From: RZZS01 sp964498755
GTDB lineage: Bacteria > Pseudomonadota > Alphaproteobacteria > Micavibrionales > Micavibrionaceae
NCBI GenBank assembly: GCA_964498755.1
Contig: CAZCIB010000031.1
Span: forward strand, 1-26,148
Length of the DNA: 26,148 bases
Direction of reading: 5' to 3'
The notes beneath the pieces were generated by a model. The model was not told the DNA's origin. It searched no databases and was given only the letters and a program-made list of their open reading frames with translations. Every line of letters begins with the position of its first letter. The first letter of the stretch is position 1. Positions 1 through 7,863 of the stretch are shown piece by piece. The position numbers were made by a program, and so were the translations under genes.

Positions 1-170
1 CGCCGCATGTACGCGTAATCCTGCGGCGTCATCCCCGGCAAGCGAACGACTGTGAGCGCTGGACGGGGATCCGGGAGACATGTGTGAAGCATAGCTTCAA
101 GCTTTTTTTCGCCAGACCCCCGCCTTCACTCTCGCGTCTCAAGAGACGCTCTCGTTTGCGGGGATGACAA
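1..170. repeat. Palindromic intergenic repeat cluster downstream of ispE
   Basis: No gene is visible in this stretch. It holds several inverted repeats: CGCCGCA/TGCGGCG (1-7 and 22-28), and a nested pair in which CCCCGC/GCGGGG (117-122 and 158-163) encloses GCGTCTC/GAGACGC (134-140 and 143-149, AA loop). The word GTCATCCCC near 29-37 recurs inverted as GGGGATGAC at 160-168, so the segment is framed by an inverted copy of the same word. This resembles the 'GTCATCCCCGG...' type of dispersed intergenic repeat frequent in proteobacteria. Membership of a genome-wide family cannot be tested here. Confidence 0.5.
85..109 (+). terminator. Candidate rho-independent terminator
   Basis: A 6-bp stem TGAAGC/GCTTCA (85-90 and 94-99, 3-nt loop) is followed by AAGC and a run of seven T (103-109). 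In this orientation it would end a plus-strand transcript entering from the left of the window, facing the minus-strand ispE end at 183. The stem is short and there is a 3-nt gap before the T run, so this is only plausible. Confidence 0.4.
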
Positions 171-182
171 TTTCGGGGGATG

Positions 183-1091
183 CTAATAACGCTGCGGCCG
201 CCCTAACCAGCCGGTCTGGACCCACCAGTGGGGGTTTGCAAGTTTTACCGCTGCGGCGGCGGCGATTGTCTCTTCTTCCTTGTCAAACAGCGCAAAGCAG
301 CTCGCGCCGGAACCGGTCATCCGGGTAAGGCGAACGCCGGCTTGCGAGTTAAGAAATCCGAGAACGTCCAAAATTTCAGGGACAAGCGAGCGCGCATTTT
401 CCGTCAGGTCGTTTTGCGACAATGATAAAAATTCAATCAGGTCGTCTTTCTTTTTGAACGCAGGAATGCCTTCGATCTCGTCCCGGAATCCGCCGTCAAA
501 AACGGAAAACACTTTTTTCGTCGAGCAGCCCTTGCCCGGATTCACAAGCAAAAGCGGCATTTCCGGCAGTTCTACCGGATCGTCAAGAATTTCGCCGACG
601 CCGCGCATGCGCCGCGACATGCAGGTTAAGCAGGCCGGAATATCCGCGCCGAGCCCGATCATGAGTTCGTCCAGAAACGGCGCCTGCCTGTTGACGGACC
701 AGAGCGACAACAATCCCCAGATAACCGCGGCGGCGTCGGATGAACCGCCGCCGATGCCGGACTCGAGCGGCACATTTTTTTTCAAGGTCAGATGAACATC
801 AAGCTTTTTGCGCAACGCTTCCGCCATCTCCCAGGCGGCGCGCACGGCAAGATTGCCAGAGTTGGGGCTGGAATCCCTGTCCCGGGCGGAAAAATGCCCC
901 GCAAACGGCCCTTCAAGATGAAATGAAAAATCATGCGCCGGGGCGATTTTGATTTCGTCGCCGATATCCGTAAACGCGACCAGAGAGTCGAGCGTGTGAT
1001 AGCCGTCTTCCCGCCTGCCCGTTACGTGCAGATAGAGATTGAGTTTCGCCGGAGCGAAGACGGTGATTTGTTTTGTCTGCGTTGTGGTCAT
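183..1091 (-). CDS. ispE: 4-diphosphocytidyl-2-C-methyl-D-erythritol kinase
   Basis: IspE phosphorylates 4-diphosphocytidyl-2-C-methyl-D-erythritol with ATP in the cytosolic MEP pathway of isoprenoid synthesis. The 302-residue product is close to the usual length of about 290. It shows the GHMP-kinase layout: N-terminal APAKLNL with the conserved Lys16, the glycine-rich ATP loop ending GIGGGSSDAAA, the LGADIP motif carrying the catalytic Asp, and a C-terminal TGSGASCF motif. The gene ends a minus-strand cluster behind the TPR lipoprotein and ETF-QO genes, an order I recall from other alphaproteobacteria. The 84-bp gap to the TPR gene is filled by a heptamer repeat. Confidence in the function is high. 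Confidence 0.95.
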   Translation of the reverse strand: MTTTQTKQITVFAPAKLNLYLHVTGRREDGYHTLDSLVAFTDIGDEIKIAPAHDFSFHLEGPFAGHFSARDRDSSPNSGNLAVRAAWEMAEALRKKLDVHLTLKKNVPLESGIGGGSSDAAAVIWGLLSLWSVNRQAPFLDELMIGLGADIPACLTCMSRRMRGVGEILDDPVELPEMPLLLVNPGKGCSTKKVFSVFDGGFRDEIEGIPAFKKKDDLIEFLSLSQNDLTENARSLVPEILDVLGFLNSQAGVRLTRMTGSGASCFALFDKEEETIAAAAAVKLANPHWWVQTGWLGRPQRY

Positions 1092-1100
1092 GGTTTTACC

Positions 1101-1180
1101 AGTTGGCAGCTGGGAGTCGGCAGTTGGCGGTTTTTAAATGCTTATAACTGCCAACTACCAACTGTCTACTTCCAACTACT
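1101..1180. repeat. Inverted heptanucleotide repeat arrays
   Basis: Four back-to-back heptamers of the AGTTGGC type lie at 1101-1128 (AGTTGGC, AGCTGGG, AGTCGGC, AGTTGGC). After a 17-bp spacer, five heptamers of the complementary type lie at 1146-1180 (AACTGCC, AACTACC, AACTGTC, TACTTCC, AACTACT). The two arrays can fold on each other into a long hairpin. The last heptamer includes the stop codon (1176-1178) of the upstream TPR gene, so the array abuts and enters coding sequence. It occupies nearly the whole ispE-TPR spacer. Confidence 0.75.
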
Positions 1181-2927
1181 TCTCCTGCATCGCCTCGCGG
1201 ATTTCGGTTTGTTCTTTCAGACCGCTGACAAGCTTGCGTTTCAGGTCAGTGACAAATGCCTCGTCCTCCGAGAAATTCTTGGCGCGGCGCCACTGAAATT
1301 CCGCCTCCAGCCTGCGCCCGACGCGCCAGTAGGCGTCGCCGAGATGATCATTGATCACCGGGTCATAGGGCAGGATTTCCACGGCCTTCTCAAGATGCGG
1401 AACCGCCTCTTCGTAACGTCCTTTCTGGTACAGAACCCAGCCCAGCGAATCGCGGATGTAACCATCCTTCGGCTGAAGCGAAACCGCTTTTTCGATCATT
1501 TCGAGCGCTTCCGGCAGGCGAATGCCTTTTTCCGCCCAGCCATAGCCCAGATAATTCATGATATAGGGATGGTCGGGCTGGAAAGAGAGCGCTTTTTCAA
1601 GATCGGCTTCCGCTTCCCGCCATTGACCGAGACGCTCGTAAGACATGCCGCGCGCATAAAAGACATGCCAGTATTCCGCCTCTTCCTCCGCAGGAACGGC
1701 CCCTAGTACGCTGTTATAAGCCGCAAGCGCGGCGTCATAGGCTTTTTGTCTGCGCCGGATGTCGCCGATCTGGGCCTGCGCATCCAGATCTTCGCCGGAC
1801 ATTTCCACAAGCTGCTCGAGCAGCGCAACGGCCTCGTCATACCGTTCCGCGCGGGCCATAAGCTCGGCCGTCCTTTTTTTAGCCTCGATATAGGATTTGT
1901 CCTTGTCGCCGATGGCTTTGTACTGATCTATGGCTTCGTCAAAACGCTCGTTGCGCGTACTGATAACGGCCATCAGAATGCGGGCTTCATTGAGATCGTC
2001 ATTCAGATAAAGCGCCATTTGCGAGAAAACCCGGGCGCTGTCATCGCTGTACTCGCCGTACAAAATGCGGGCCATGTCAAGAAAAGCCCGGGAAACGCCT
2101 TCCTTCACGGACCTGATATTAAATTCTTCTCCTGTTTCGATGACGTCGTCGATTTCGTTTTCTTCGAGGGCTGCGAGCTTTTTGCTGACGCTGACGCTTT
2201 CCGGCTCATGCTTGAGGATCGTTTCGTAAACATCGCGCGCTTCATCCACCTTTCCGACATGGGCGTAGATATCGCCGATCTTTTCAAGGTCGGAGGCGTT
2301 GATGCCCGCGCTTTTAAGGGCGCGTTCCATGACGCCGGCGATGGCCTCGTGCCGGCCAAGGTAATGGGCAATGAGAACCGCGTGATAGGCGTGCACCGGA
2401 TTATCCGGCAGTTTCTCAATGTACAGCTCGCCTTCGGCTGCGTAACTCCACCCTTTCAGGAGCGGCGCGATGAAATCCGCCATCCCGCCTTCGGGCATGT
2501 TTTCCAGATGCGCCTCTGCGGCCTTGTATTCCATGTCGCCGAAGTTTTCAAGCGCAAGAAAGAGTTCGACAAGCGCATGTTTTTTTTCGGACGCTTCGTT
2601 TACCTCGTACGCCAGTTCAAAAGCGCGGTCCGTTTTCCCCGCGCCCATCGCCAGCACCATCGCCCGCTTTTTAAGCTCCGTGTTATCTGCGTCCCTGCCC
2701 ACGACATGCGCGAAAAAACGGCTGGCGTTTTTCCAGTCATGAATCTGCTGGGCATGACGCCCGGCAAGATAACTGCCAGCCAGCGTCTCTCTCGGCTTGA
2801 CGTCAATCACCTGGACGGGAATTGTTTGCCGGACAGGCGCTTCCTGCTGCGCGGATGATTCCTTGCATGCCGCAAGGACAGCCGTAGCGGCAATAAGCGT
2901 CGTGAGCGTCAAAAGGTACTTTTTCAT
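1176..2927 (-). CDS. TPR-repeat outer-membrane-type lipoprotein
   Basis: The product has 583 residues and begins with a lipoprotein signal peptide: a charged start, a hydrophobic stretch, and lipobox LAAC with the acylated Cys at position 21. The rest is helical tetratricopeptide repeats, clearest in the last third, where units with the W-LG-Y...G..EA pattern follow each other (for example around YLGYGWAEKG, SLGWVLYQKGRYEEA and HLGDAYWRVG). TPR arrays bind partner proteins, and the lipid anchor places it in the periplasm on a membrane. The ATG at 2927 has an AAGGAA ribosome site a few bases upstream. It sits between ETF-QO and ispE on the same strand, but no specific partner can be deduced. 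No enzymatic domain is visible. Confidence 0.88.
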   Translation of the reverse strand: MKKYLLTLTTLIAATAVLAACKESSAQQEAPVRQTIPVQVIDVKPRETLAGSYLAGRHAQQIHDWKNASRFFAHVVGRDADNTELKKRAMVLAMGAGKTDRAFELAYEVNEASEKKHALVELFLALENFGDMEYKAAEAHLENMPEGGMADFIAPLLKGWSYAAEGELYIEKLPDNPVHAYHAVLIAHYLGRHEAIAGVMERALKSAGINASDLEKIGDIYAHVGKVDEARDVYETILKHEPESVSVSKKLAALEENEIDDVIETGEEFNIRSVKEGVSRAFLDMARILYGEYSDDSARVFSQMALYLNDDLNEARILMAVISTRNERFDEAIDQYKAIGDKDKSYIEAKKRTAELMARAERYDEAVALLEQLVEMSGEDLDAQAQIGDIRRRQKAYDAALAAYNSVLGAVPAEEEAEYWHVFYARGMSYERLGQWREAEADLEKALSFQPDHPYIMNYLGYGWAEKGIRLPEALEMIEKAVSLQPKDGYIRDSLGWVLYQKGRYEEAVPHLEKAVEILPYDPVINDHLGDAYWRVGRRLEAEFQWRRAKNFSEDEAFVTDLKRKLVSGLKEQTEIREAMQEK

Positions 2928-2951
2928 GAGCGTTCCTTTTTCTTTAACTTA

Positions 2952-3047
2952 GCATCCCGGACTTGATCCGGGATCCATTTTTGCTTTTACTCTGCATCCC
3001 GGCTTTCGCCGGGATGCCTTGAAACCCTCGGGATGCCTTGAAACCCT
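2952..3047. repeat. Palindromes plus 19-bp tandem duplication between ETF-QO and TPR genes
   Basis: Two related hairpins stand side by side: ATCCCGGA/TCCGGGAT (2954-2961 and 2967-2974) and GCATCCCGGC/GCCGGGATGC (2994-3003 and 3008-3017, 4-nt loop). The right side of the second runs into a perfect tandem duplication, an 18-bp unit beginning GGGATGCCTTG at 3011-3028 and 3030-3047. The 'CATCCCGGA...TCCGGGAT' palindrome is a common type of dispersed intergenic element in alphaproteobacteria. In this minus-strand cluster it could stabilise or attenuate message between the two genes, but it has no T run. Confidence 0.75.
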
Positions 3048-3067
3048 TATTAACTCTGACACGAACC

Positions 3068-4702
3068 TTACATATTCGGATAGTTCGGTCCGCCGCCGCC
3101 CTGCGGGACGACCCAGTTAATATTCTGCGACGGATCCTTGATGTCGCAGGTTTTGCAGTGCACGCAGTTCTGGGCATTAATCTGGAACTGCGGCGCGCCT
3201 TTGTCATCCTCTATAACTTCATAAACGCCCGCCGGGCAGTAAAGTCGCGCGGGCTCGCCGTATTCAGGCAAGTTTCGCGCCACGGGAACGGCCGGGTCCT
3301 TCAACTGCAAATGACAGGGCTGATCTTCCTCGTGGTTCGTGTTTGATAAATAAACGGAGCTCAGGCGGTCGAACGTCAAAACATTGTCCGGCTTCGGATA
3401 GGCGATCGGCTGAACGTCCTTGAGCGGCTTCGTCTGCGCGTGATCGGCGTGATTTTTCAGCGTCCACGGCGCAAGACCAAAGGTGAGCGTTTCAAACGCT
3501 CCGTTAAGAAGCCCAAACCACAGGCCCTTATGAAAGCCGGGGCGTATATTGCGAACGCTTTTCAGCTCTTTATACGCCCATGATTTTTTGTAAAGTTCCG
3601 GATACGCTGCGCATTCCGTTTCGGTCGCATCAGATTTCAGGAATTCATTCAGCGCTTCGGCGGCGATTATGCCGGATTTCATCGCCGTGTGATTACCCTT
3701 GATCTTGGGAACATTCAAAAACCCGGCGCAATCGCCGATGAGAACCCCGCCGGGAAAACAAAGCTTCGGCAGGGATTGAAAGCCGCCCTCAACAAGCGCG
3801 CGCGCGCCGTACGCCTTCCTTTTCCCGTCTTTGAGAAGTTTTGCGATTTCCGGATGCGTTTTGAACCGCTGCATTTCTTCAAAAGGAGACAAAGTCGGAT
3901 TCGGGTAATCCAGCCCTGTAACAAAACCGACCAGAACCTGGTTATCCTCGAAATGATAAATGAACGAGCCGCCATAGGTATCGTTCTGCAAGGGCCAGCC
4001 GATGGTATGGACGATCTCGCCTTCGTTATGCTGTTCATCTGGAATACGCCAGATTTCCTTGACGCCCAGCGCATAGGTCTGCGGATCGCAGTCTTTTCTT
4101 AAATCAAATTTCTCAATCAGCTGCTTCGTGAGCGAGCCGTGACAGCCTTCCGCAAAAACAGTCTGGCGCGCGTGCAGTTCAACCCCGGGCTCGAAGCTTT
4201 CCGTTTTTTCGCCTTTAGCGTTTATGCCCAGATCGTTAGTGGCTACGCCCGTAACCGCGCCGTTTTCATTGTAAAGAACTTCACTGGCGGCAAAGCCCGG
4301 AAATATCTCGACGCCCATGCTTTCCGCCTGATCGCCCAGCCAGCGCGCAAGATTGCAAAGCGAAATAATATAATTGCCCTTGTTATGCATTTGCGGCGGG
4401 GCGGGCATGGGAAAGGCTTTCGTCTCACTCAGAAATAAAAACCTGTCTTTTTTCGCCTCGACCTTAAGCGGCGCGCCCTTGTCCCGCCAGTCCGGGATCA
4501 GTTCATCCAGAGCCCTTGTTTCAAAGACCGCGCCGGAGAGCAGATGCGCGCCGACTTCCGAGCCTTTCTCGAGAATGCAGACGGAGAGTTCCGGATTGAT
4601 TTGCTTGAGTTTGATTGCGCAGGAGAGGCCGGAAGGACCGGCGCCGACGATCACAACGTCAAATTCCATGGACTCGCGGTCCTCGCGGACGCTTTCTGGC
4701 AT
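3068..4702 (-). CDS. Electron-transfer flavoprotein-ubiquinone oxidoreductase (ETF-QO)
   Basis: ETF-QO moves electrons from reduced electron-transfer flavoprotein to membrane ubiquinone, linking acyl-CoA and amino-acid dehydrogenases to respiration. The 544-residue length is normal for the family. The FAD dinucleotide motif GAGPSG is at residues 20-25. A 4Fe-4S domain at the C-terminus carries Cys489, Cys513, Cys516 and Cys519 in the family pattern CP.GVYE ... CVHCKTCDIKDPSQNI.W. An AGGA-containing ribosome site (GAGGAATT) precedes the ATG at 4702. The gene is divergent from the uracil-DNA glycosylase gene and heads the ETF-QO, TPR, ispE cluster. The protein should bind the inner face of the cytoplasmic membrane peripherally. 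Confidence 0.95.
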   Translation of the reverse strand: MPESVREDRESMEFDVVIVGAGPSGLSCAIKLKQINPELSVCILEKGSEVGAHLLSGAVFETRALDELIPDWRDKGAPLKVEAKKDRFLFLSETKAFPMPAPPQMHNKGNYIISLCNLARWLGDQAESMGVEIFPGFAASEVLYNENGAVTGVATNDLGINAKGEKTESFEPGVELHARQTVFAEGCHGSLTKQLIEKFDLRKDCDPQTYALGVKEIWRIPDEQHNEGEIVHTIGWPLQNDTYGGSFIYHFEDNQVLVGFVTGLDYPNPTLSPFEEMQRFKTHPEIAKLLKDGKRKAYGARALVEGGFQSLPKLCFPGGVLIGDCAGFLNVPKIKGNHTAMKSGIIAAEALNEFLKSDATETECAAYPELYKKSWAYKELKSVRNIRPGFHKGLWFGLLNGAFETLTFGLAPWTLKNHADHAQTKPLKDVQPIAYPKPDNVLTFDRLSSVYLSNTNHEEDQPCHLQLKDPAVPVARNLPEYGEPARLYCPAGVYEVIEDDKGAPQFQINAQNCVHCKTCDIKDPSQNINWVVPQGGGGPNYPNM

Positions 4703-4767
4703 AATTCCTCTTTCTCTTTTCCGCCTTTCATCATAGCCTAAATTGGTTAAAAAGAGGATGATTTTTA

Positions 4768-4857
4768 GTCTCCCTCACCCTCGACGCCTTCGGCGTCTCT
4801 TCCCTCTCCCCGGGGAGAGGGTGATCCGGGCGATAGCTACGGATCGGGTGAGGGGAC
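4768..4857. repeat. Cloverleaf-forming intergenic repeat
   Basis: A closing stem TCCCTCACCC/GGGTGAGGGG (4771-4780 and 4846-4855; nine Watson-Crick pairs and one G-T wobble) encloses three separate hairpins. They are GACGCC/GGCGTC (4783-4788 and 4792-4797), a perfect 20-bp palindrome CCCTCTCCCC/GGGGAGAGGG (4802-4821), and GATCCG/CGGATC (4823-4828 and 4840-4845). The result is a four-way junction with almost no unpaired bases between stems. It lies between the divergent ETF-QO and uracil-DNA glycosylase genes and ends 16 bp before the glycosylase start. A related but shorter segment follows glmU near 25805-25850. Confidence 0.75.
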
Positions 4858-4873
4858 AAGGCAGGAAGCAAAC

Positions 4874-5743
4874 ATGACCCAAAACGCCTCAGCCCTCGAA
4901 TGCTTACGCTGGCACATCGACGCCGGCGCGGACGCCGCATTCGCCGAAGCGCCTGCCGACTGGACCGGATTTAAAAAGCCGCAGGCGCGCCAGACGCCCG
5001 GCGCCGTGCCTGTGCAGATGGCCGCAAAAGCCTCTTTGCCGCCGGTCGCCGCGCCGCAGCCGCCTCTTCTGGGCGCATCGGATGCGCGGAAAGAATCGGA
5101 AAACCTCGCGCGCGGCGCGCAAAATCTTGAAGAACTCAAGCAGGCGATCGCCGCTTTCGACGGCATCGCGATTAAAAACACGGCGACGAATCTGGTGTTT
5201 TCGTCAGGCAATCCCGCAGCCAAAATCATGCTGGTCGGCGAGGCCCCGGGCGCTGACGAAGACCGGCAGGGCGAGCCGTTCGTCGGAGCAAGCGGGCAAT
5301 TGCTGGATAAAATTCTCGACTGCGTCGGCCTGTCGCGTCACGGCGAGGATCCCCTGAATTCCGTGTACATCTCCAACATTCTCAACTGGCGGCCGCCGGG
5401 CAACAGAACCCCCGCGCCGGGAGAAATCGAAGTGAGCCTGCCGTTTATCGAGCGGCATATCGCGCTCGTACAACCTGATATCCTGATGTTCGTTGGCGGC
5501 GTATCGGCCAAGGCGTTGCTGAACAGGACCGACAGCATTTCGCGGCTGAGACAGGTCTGGCACGGCTATGCGCCGGTAACGCCGGATATCGGCCTGAACG
5601 GCGGAGTTGCCGCGCTGGCGACGTATCATCCGGCTTTTCTGCTGCGTACGCCGGGCCAGAAACGCGCCGTCTGGACGGATATGCTAATGCTGCAAAAGAA
5701 GCGGATGGAATTGGGGCTTATAAAGGAGGAAGAAACATCATGA
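4874..5743 (+). CDS. Uracil-DNA glycosylase, family-4-like, without Fe-S cysteines
   Basis: This enzyme type cuts uracil from DNA at the first step of base-excision repair. The family-4 motif GEAPGADED..GEPFVG is at residues 122-138. The second conserved block WRPPGNRTPAPGE begins at 172, and the motif with the conserved His (YHPAFLLR) has His252. The first 85 or so residues are an Ala/Pro-rich extension. The family normally binds a 4Fe-4S cluster through four Cys. Here the only cysteines are Cys10 and Cys150, and the expected positions hold non-Cys residues (93-100, Trp172, Ser188). An AGGAAG ribosome site precedes the ATG. The stop overlaps the HIT gene start by 4 bp (ATGA), indicating co-translation. 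Exact substrate range is uncertain. Confidence 0.88.
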   Translation: MTQNASALECLRWHIDAGADAAFAEAPADWTGFKKPQARQTPGAVPVQMAAKASLPPVAAPQPPLLGASDARKESENLARGAQNLEELKQAIAAFDGIAIKNTATNLVFSSGNPAAKIMLVGEAPGADEDRQGEPFVGASGQLLDKILDCVGLSRHGEDPLNSVYISNILNWRPPGNRTPAPGEIEVSLPFIERHIALVQPDILMFVGGVSAKALLNRTDSISRLRQVWHGYAPVTPDIGLNGGVAALATYHPAFLLRTPGQKRAVWTDMLMLQKKRMELGLIKEEETS

Positions 5744-6099
5744 CCTATGACGAGAACAATATCTTCGCCAAAATCCTGCGCGGGGAAATCCCCTGCGACA
5801 AGGTATACGAAAACGATCACGCCCTTGCCTTCAACGACATCGGACCGAAAGCGCCCGTTCATATCCTTGTTATTCCCAAAGGGCCTTACAGGAATATCGA
5901 GGATTTCTCCGCCAGCGCCCCTGCGGAAGAGCTGGAAGGGTTCTGGCGCGCGGTGTCTGAAGTGACGAAAACGAAAAAACTGTCCGGGGACGGCTTCCGC
6001 GTCATCGCCAATACGGGTCTGAACGGCGGGCAGGAAGTGCTGCATTTCCACGTTCATATTCTGGCCGGAAAAGCCCTGGGGCCGATGCTGTCGGCATAA
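5740..6099 (+). CDS. HIT-family nucleotide hydrolase/transferase
   Basis: A 119-residue member of the histidine-triad superfamily, of typical length for HinT-like proteins, which hydrolyse nucleoside phosphoramidates or similar nucleotide conjugates. The triad reads H102-F-H104-V-H106, preceded by the conserved N.G..GGQEV segment. The N-terminal motif IFAKILRGEIP is also typical. The start ATG overlaps the glycosylase stop by 4 bp, and a strong AAAGGAGGAAG site lies upstream inside that gene. The two are therefore almost certainly one operon. The physiological substrate cannot be read from sequence. Confidence 0.93.
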   Translation: MTYDENNIFAKILRGEIPCDKVYENDHALAFNDIGPKAPVHILVIPKGPYRNIEDFSASAPAEELEGFWRAVSEVTKTKKLSGDGFRVIANTGLNGGQEVLHFHVHILAGKALGPMLSA

Positions 6100-6116
6100 C
6101 GCATTGATATTTCATG

Positions 6117-6145
6117 TTAACGAATTGTGCATGAAATGATAGAAT
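6117..6145 (+). promoter_or_regulatory. Candidate sigma-70-type promoter
   Basis: TTAACG (6117-6122) and TAGAAT (6140-6145) are separated by 17 bp, a fair match to TTGACA/TATAAT. It lies between the HIT gene and the secreted-protein gene at 6182, whose leader has no good ribosome site directly before the ATG. It could drive the 6182 gene and, 15 bp behind that gene, exonuclease III. Confidence 0.35.
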
Positions 6146-6181
6146 AATGGAGGCGATAAACTCCTGCCTTCAGGCTGTCTT

Positions 6182-6925
6182 ATGAAGCGACTTCTTGCGG
6201 TTTTCCTCTGCCTTGTATGCGCCGGCTCTCTTGCTCAGGCGCAAGACCCGGGGCGCGTGGTTCATGAATATGAGCTGCAAATTTTCGAAGACCGGGAAAT
6301 TGCGCGCAAGCTGATCATGCTGGAAAAGCAGAGCGCCTATAACGAAATCATTGAAGTCTTCCGCGATATTGATGACGGCGAAGAAATGAGAGAAGCCCTT
6401 TTATGGCTTCGCGGACGCGTTATGGCCGATGACACGCCGGACCCCCGCTACGGGCTTTTGTACGCCGAGACGCTTCTGCGCATTATTGGCGATCAGCAGG
6501 AGGAAAACCAGGCGCTGATGGAGACGGCGGCGATGGTTTATCTTTACGGCCACTTGACCCTAGTCGTCGATGCCCAGCGCTGCCTGAACCGGGAAGCGTC
6601 CTGGGATATTATCAGCCCGATGATCGATCCGTTTCAAAAACTTGTGGTTTTTTACAAGGAGCTGCCCGAAGACAAGCGTCACGATATTCTGGCCGTCGCC
6701 ATGCGGCTTGAAGACAGGGTTTCCGAACGCGAGCCAAATCCGTGGATTTGTAAAAATGACGGCGACGCCGAAGAAAACGCTCAGTCGGGCGGAGGAGACA
6801 GAGTCGAAGAAGAGCTTTTTTCCCTGATGCAGGATCTGGAGCTCCAGCCGAGATATATATCCGAACGCATCTGGAAAGAACGGCGCAAGGCGCGGCGTCG
6901 CGCCTTTGCAAGGCAGTTCAGATAA
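6182..6925 (+). CDS. Secreted protein of unknown function
   Basis: I do not recognise this 247-residue protein. It starts with a clear Sec signal peptide (charged MKR, hydrophobic core, likely cleavage after AQA near residue 20). The mature part is charged and predicted to be mainly helical. It has Cys near the middle (QRCLNR) and in PWICKND, and a very basic tail rich in Arg and Lys. No catalytic motif stands out, so it is probably periplasmic. No convincing Shine-Dalgarno sequence lies directly before the ATG; the nearest GGAGG is about 29 bases upstream. The gene for exonuclease III follows after 15 bp, which suggests shared transcription without telling the role. Confidence 0.7.
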   Translation: MKRLLAVFLCLVCAGSLAQAQDPGRVVHEYELQIFEDREIARKLIMLEKQSAYNEIIEVFRDIDDGEEMREALLWLRGRVMADDTPDPRYGLLYAETLLRIIGDQQEENQALMETAAMVYLYGHLTLVVDAQRCLNREASWDIISPMIDPFQKLVVFYKELPEDKRHDILAVAMRLEDRVSEREPNPWICKNDGDAEENAQSGGGDRVEEELFSLMQDLELQPRYISERIWKERRKARRRAFARQFR

Positions 6926-6940
6926 GATAGAACTGATTTC

Positions 6941-7762
6941 ATGAAAATCACAACGTGGAATATCAACTCGGTTCGTCTGCGCCTTCCTTTGCTTCTAAAG
7001 CTTATTGACGAGGAAAGCCCGGACGTCATCGCGCTTCAGGAAACCAAGGTTCCTGACCCGCTTTTTCCGGACGAAGACATAAAAAAGGCCGGATACCCCT
7101 ATCTGCATTATCACGGCATGAAAGGGTATAACGGAGTTGCGATTCTCTCGAAAATTCCGTTCGACGCGCAGGACGTCCACCATCGCTGTAAAAAGGAAGA
7201 CTGCCGCCATATCGCCGTAAAATTCAAATTGCCCGGCTTTGACCGGCCTGTTGAGCTGCACAACCTCTACATTCCGGCGGGCGGGGACGAGCCCGATACC
7301 GATATAAACGACAAATTCGCGCACAAGCTCGCTTTCGTCGATGAAATGGCGGAGTGGTTTGCCGCGCATTACAAGCCGGACGCGCCATTGATTGCCGTTG
7401 GCGATTTCAATATTGCTCCAATGGAAAACGACGTCTGGTCTCATAAACAGCTTTTAAGCGTGGTTTGCCATACCCCGGCGGAGACGGAGCGGCTGAAGCG
7501 AATGAAAGAATCCCTGAACTGGATCGACTCGATTCGCCACTTTATCCCCGAAGAACAGAAAGCCTATACGTGGTGGTCGTACCGCAACCGCGACTGGAAG
7601 AAATCGGACCGGGGCCGGCGGCTTGACCATATCTGGGTTACAAAGCCGCTTGAGAAACGCCTTGAAACGCACAGTATCATAAGGCATGCGCGCGATTGGC
7701 CGCAGCCTTCCGACCACGTACCGGTTTCAATACAATTAAAAATCGAGTTAATCCCGACCTAA
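6941..7762 (+). CDS. xthA: Exodeoxyribonuclease III (AP endonuclease)
   Basis: A DNA repair enzyme of the exonuclease-endonuclease-phosphatase fold that cleaves 5' to abasic sites and removes 3'-blocking groups. At 273 residues it has the normal length, and its key residues fall at almost the numbers known for E. coli exonuclease III. These are Asn7 (WNINS), Glu34 (LQETK), Tyr110 (LYIPAG), Asp155 and Asn157 (GDFN), Asp229 (RLDHIW), and Asp258-His259 (SDHVP). It acts directly after uracil removal in base-excision repair, so its location 1.2 kb behind a uracil-DNA glycosylase on the same strand is functionally sensible. The alphaproteobacterial copy is sometimes labelled exoA. Confidence 0.95.
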   Translation: MKITTWNINSVRLRLPLLLKLIDEESPDVIALQETKVPDPLFPDEDIKKAGYPYLHYHGMKGYNGVAILSKIPFDAQDVHHRCKKEDCRHIAVKFKLPGFDRPVELHNLYIPAGGDEPDTDINDKFAHKLAFVDEMAEWFAAHYKPDAPLIAVGDFNIAPMENDVWSHKQLLSVVCHTPAETERLKRMKESLNWIDSIRHFIPEEQKAYTWWSYRNRDWKKSDRGRRLDHIWVTKPLEKRLETHSIIRHARDWPQPSDHVPVSIQLKIELIPT

Positions 7763-7863
7763 CCTTAGAAAGTTATTAACATTTTTTCGTATATAAAGGG
7801 ATTAGAGCTGCGAAATGCGCGGTTCTGTGGTACAGTGTTTGTAATTATTCAAGGTTTAAAAAG

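Noticed and set aside
1746..2858. Long plus-strand open frame (370 codons) opposite the TPR lipoprotein gene
   Set aside because: It is the antisense shadow of a gene with clear TPR repeats and lipobox; the product shows no motif and odd composition.
7792..7797. TATAAA as -10 box upstream of the 7864 frame
   Set aside because: No acceptable -35 hexamer at 16-18 bp; the surrounding AT-rich bases give such words by chance.
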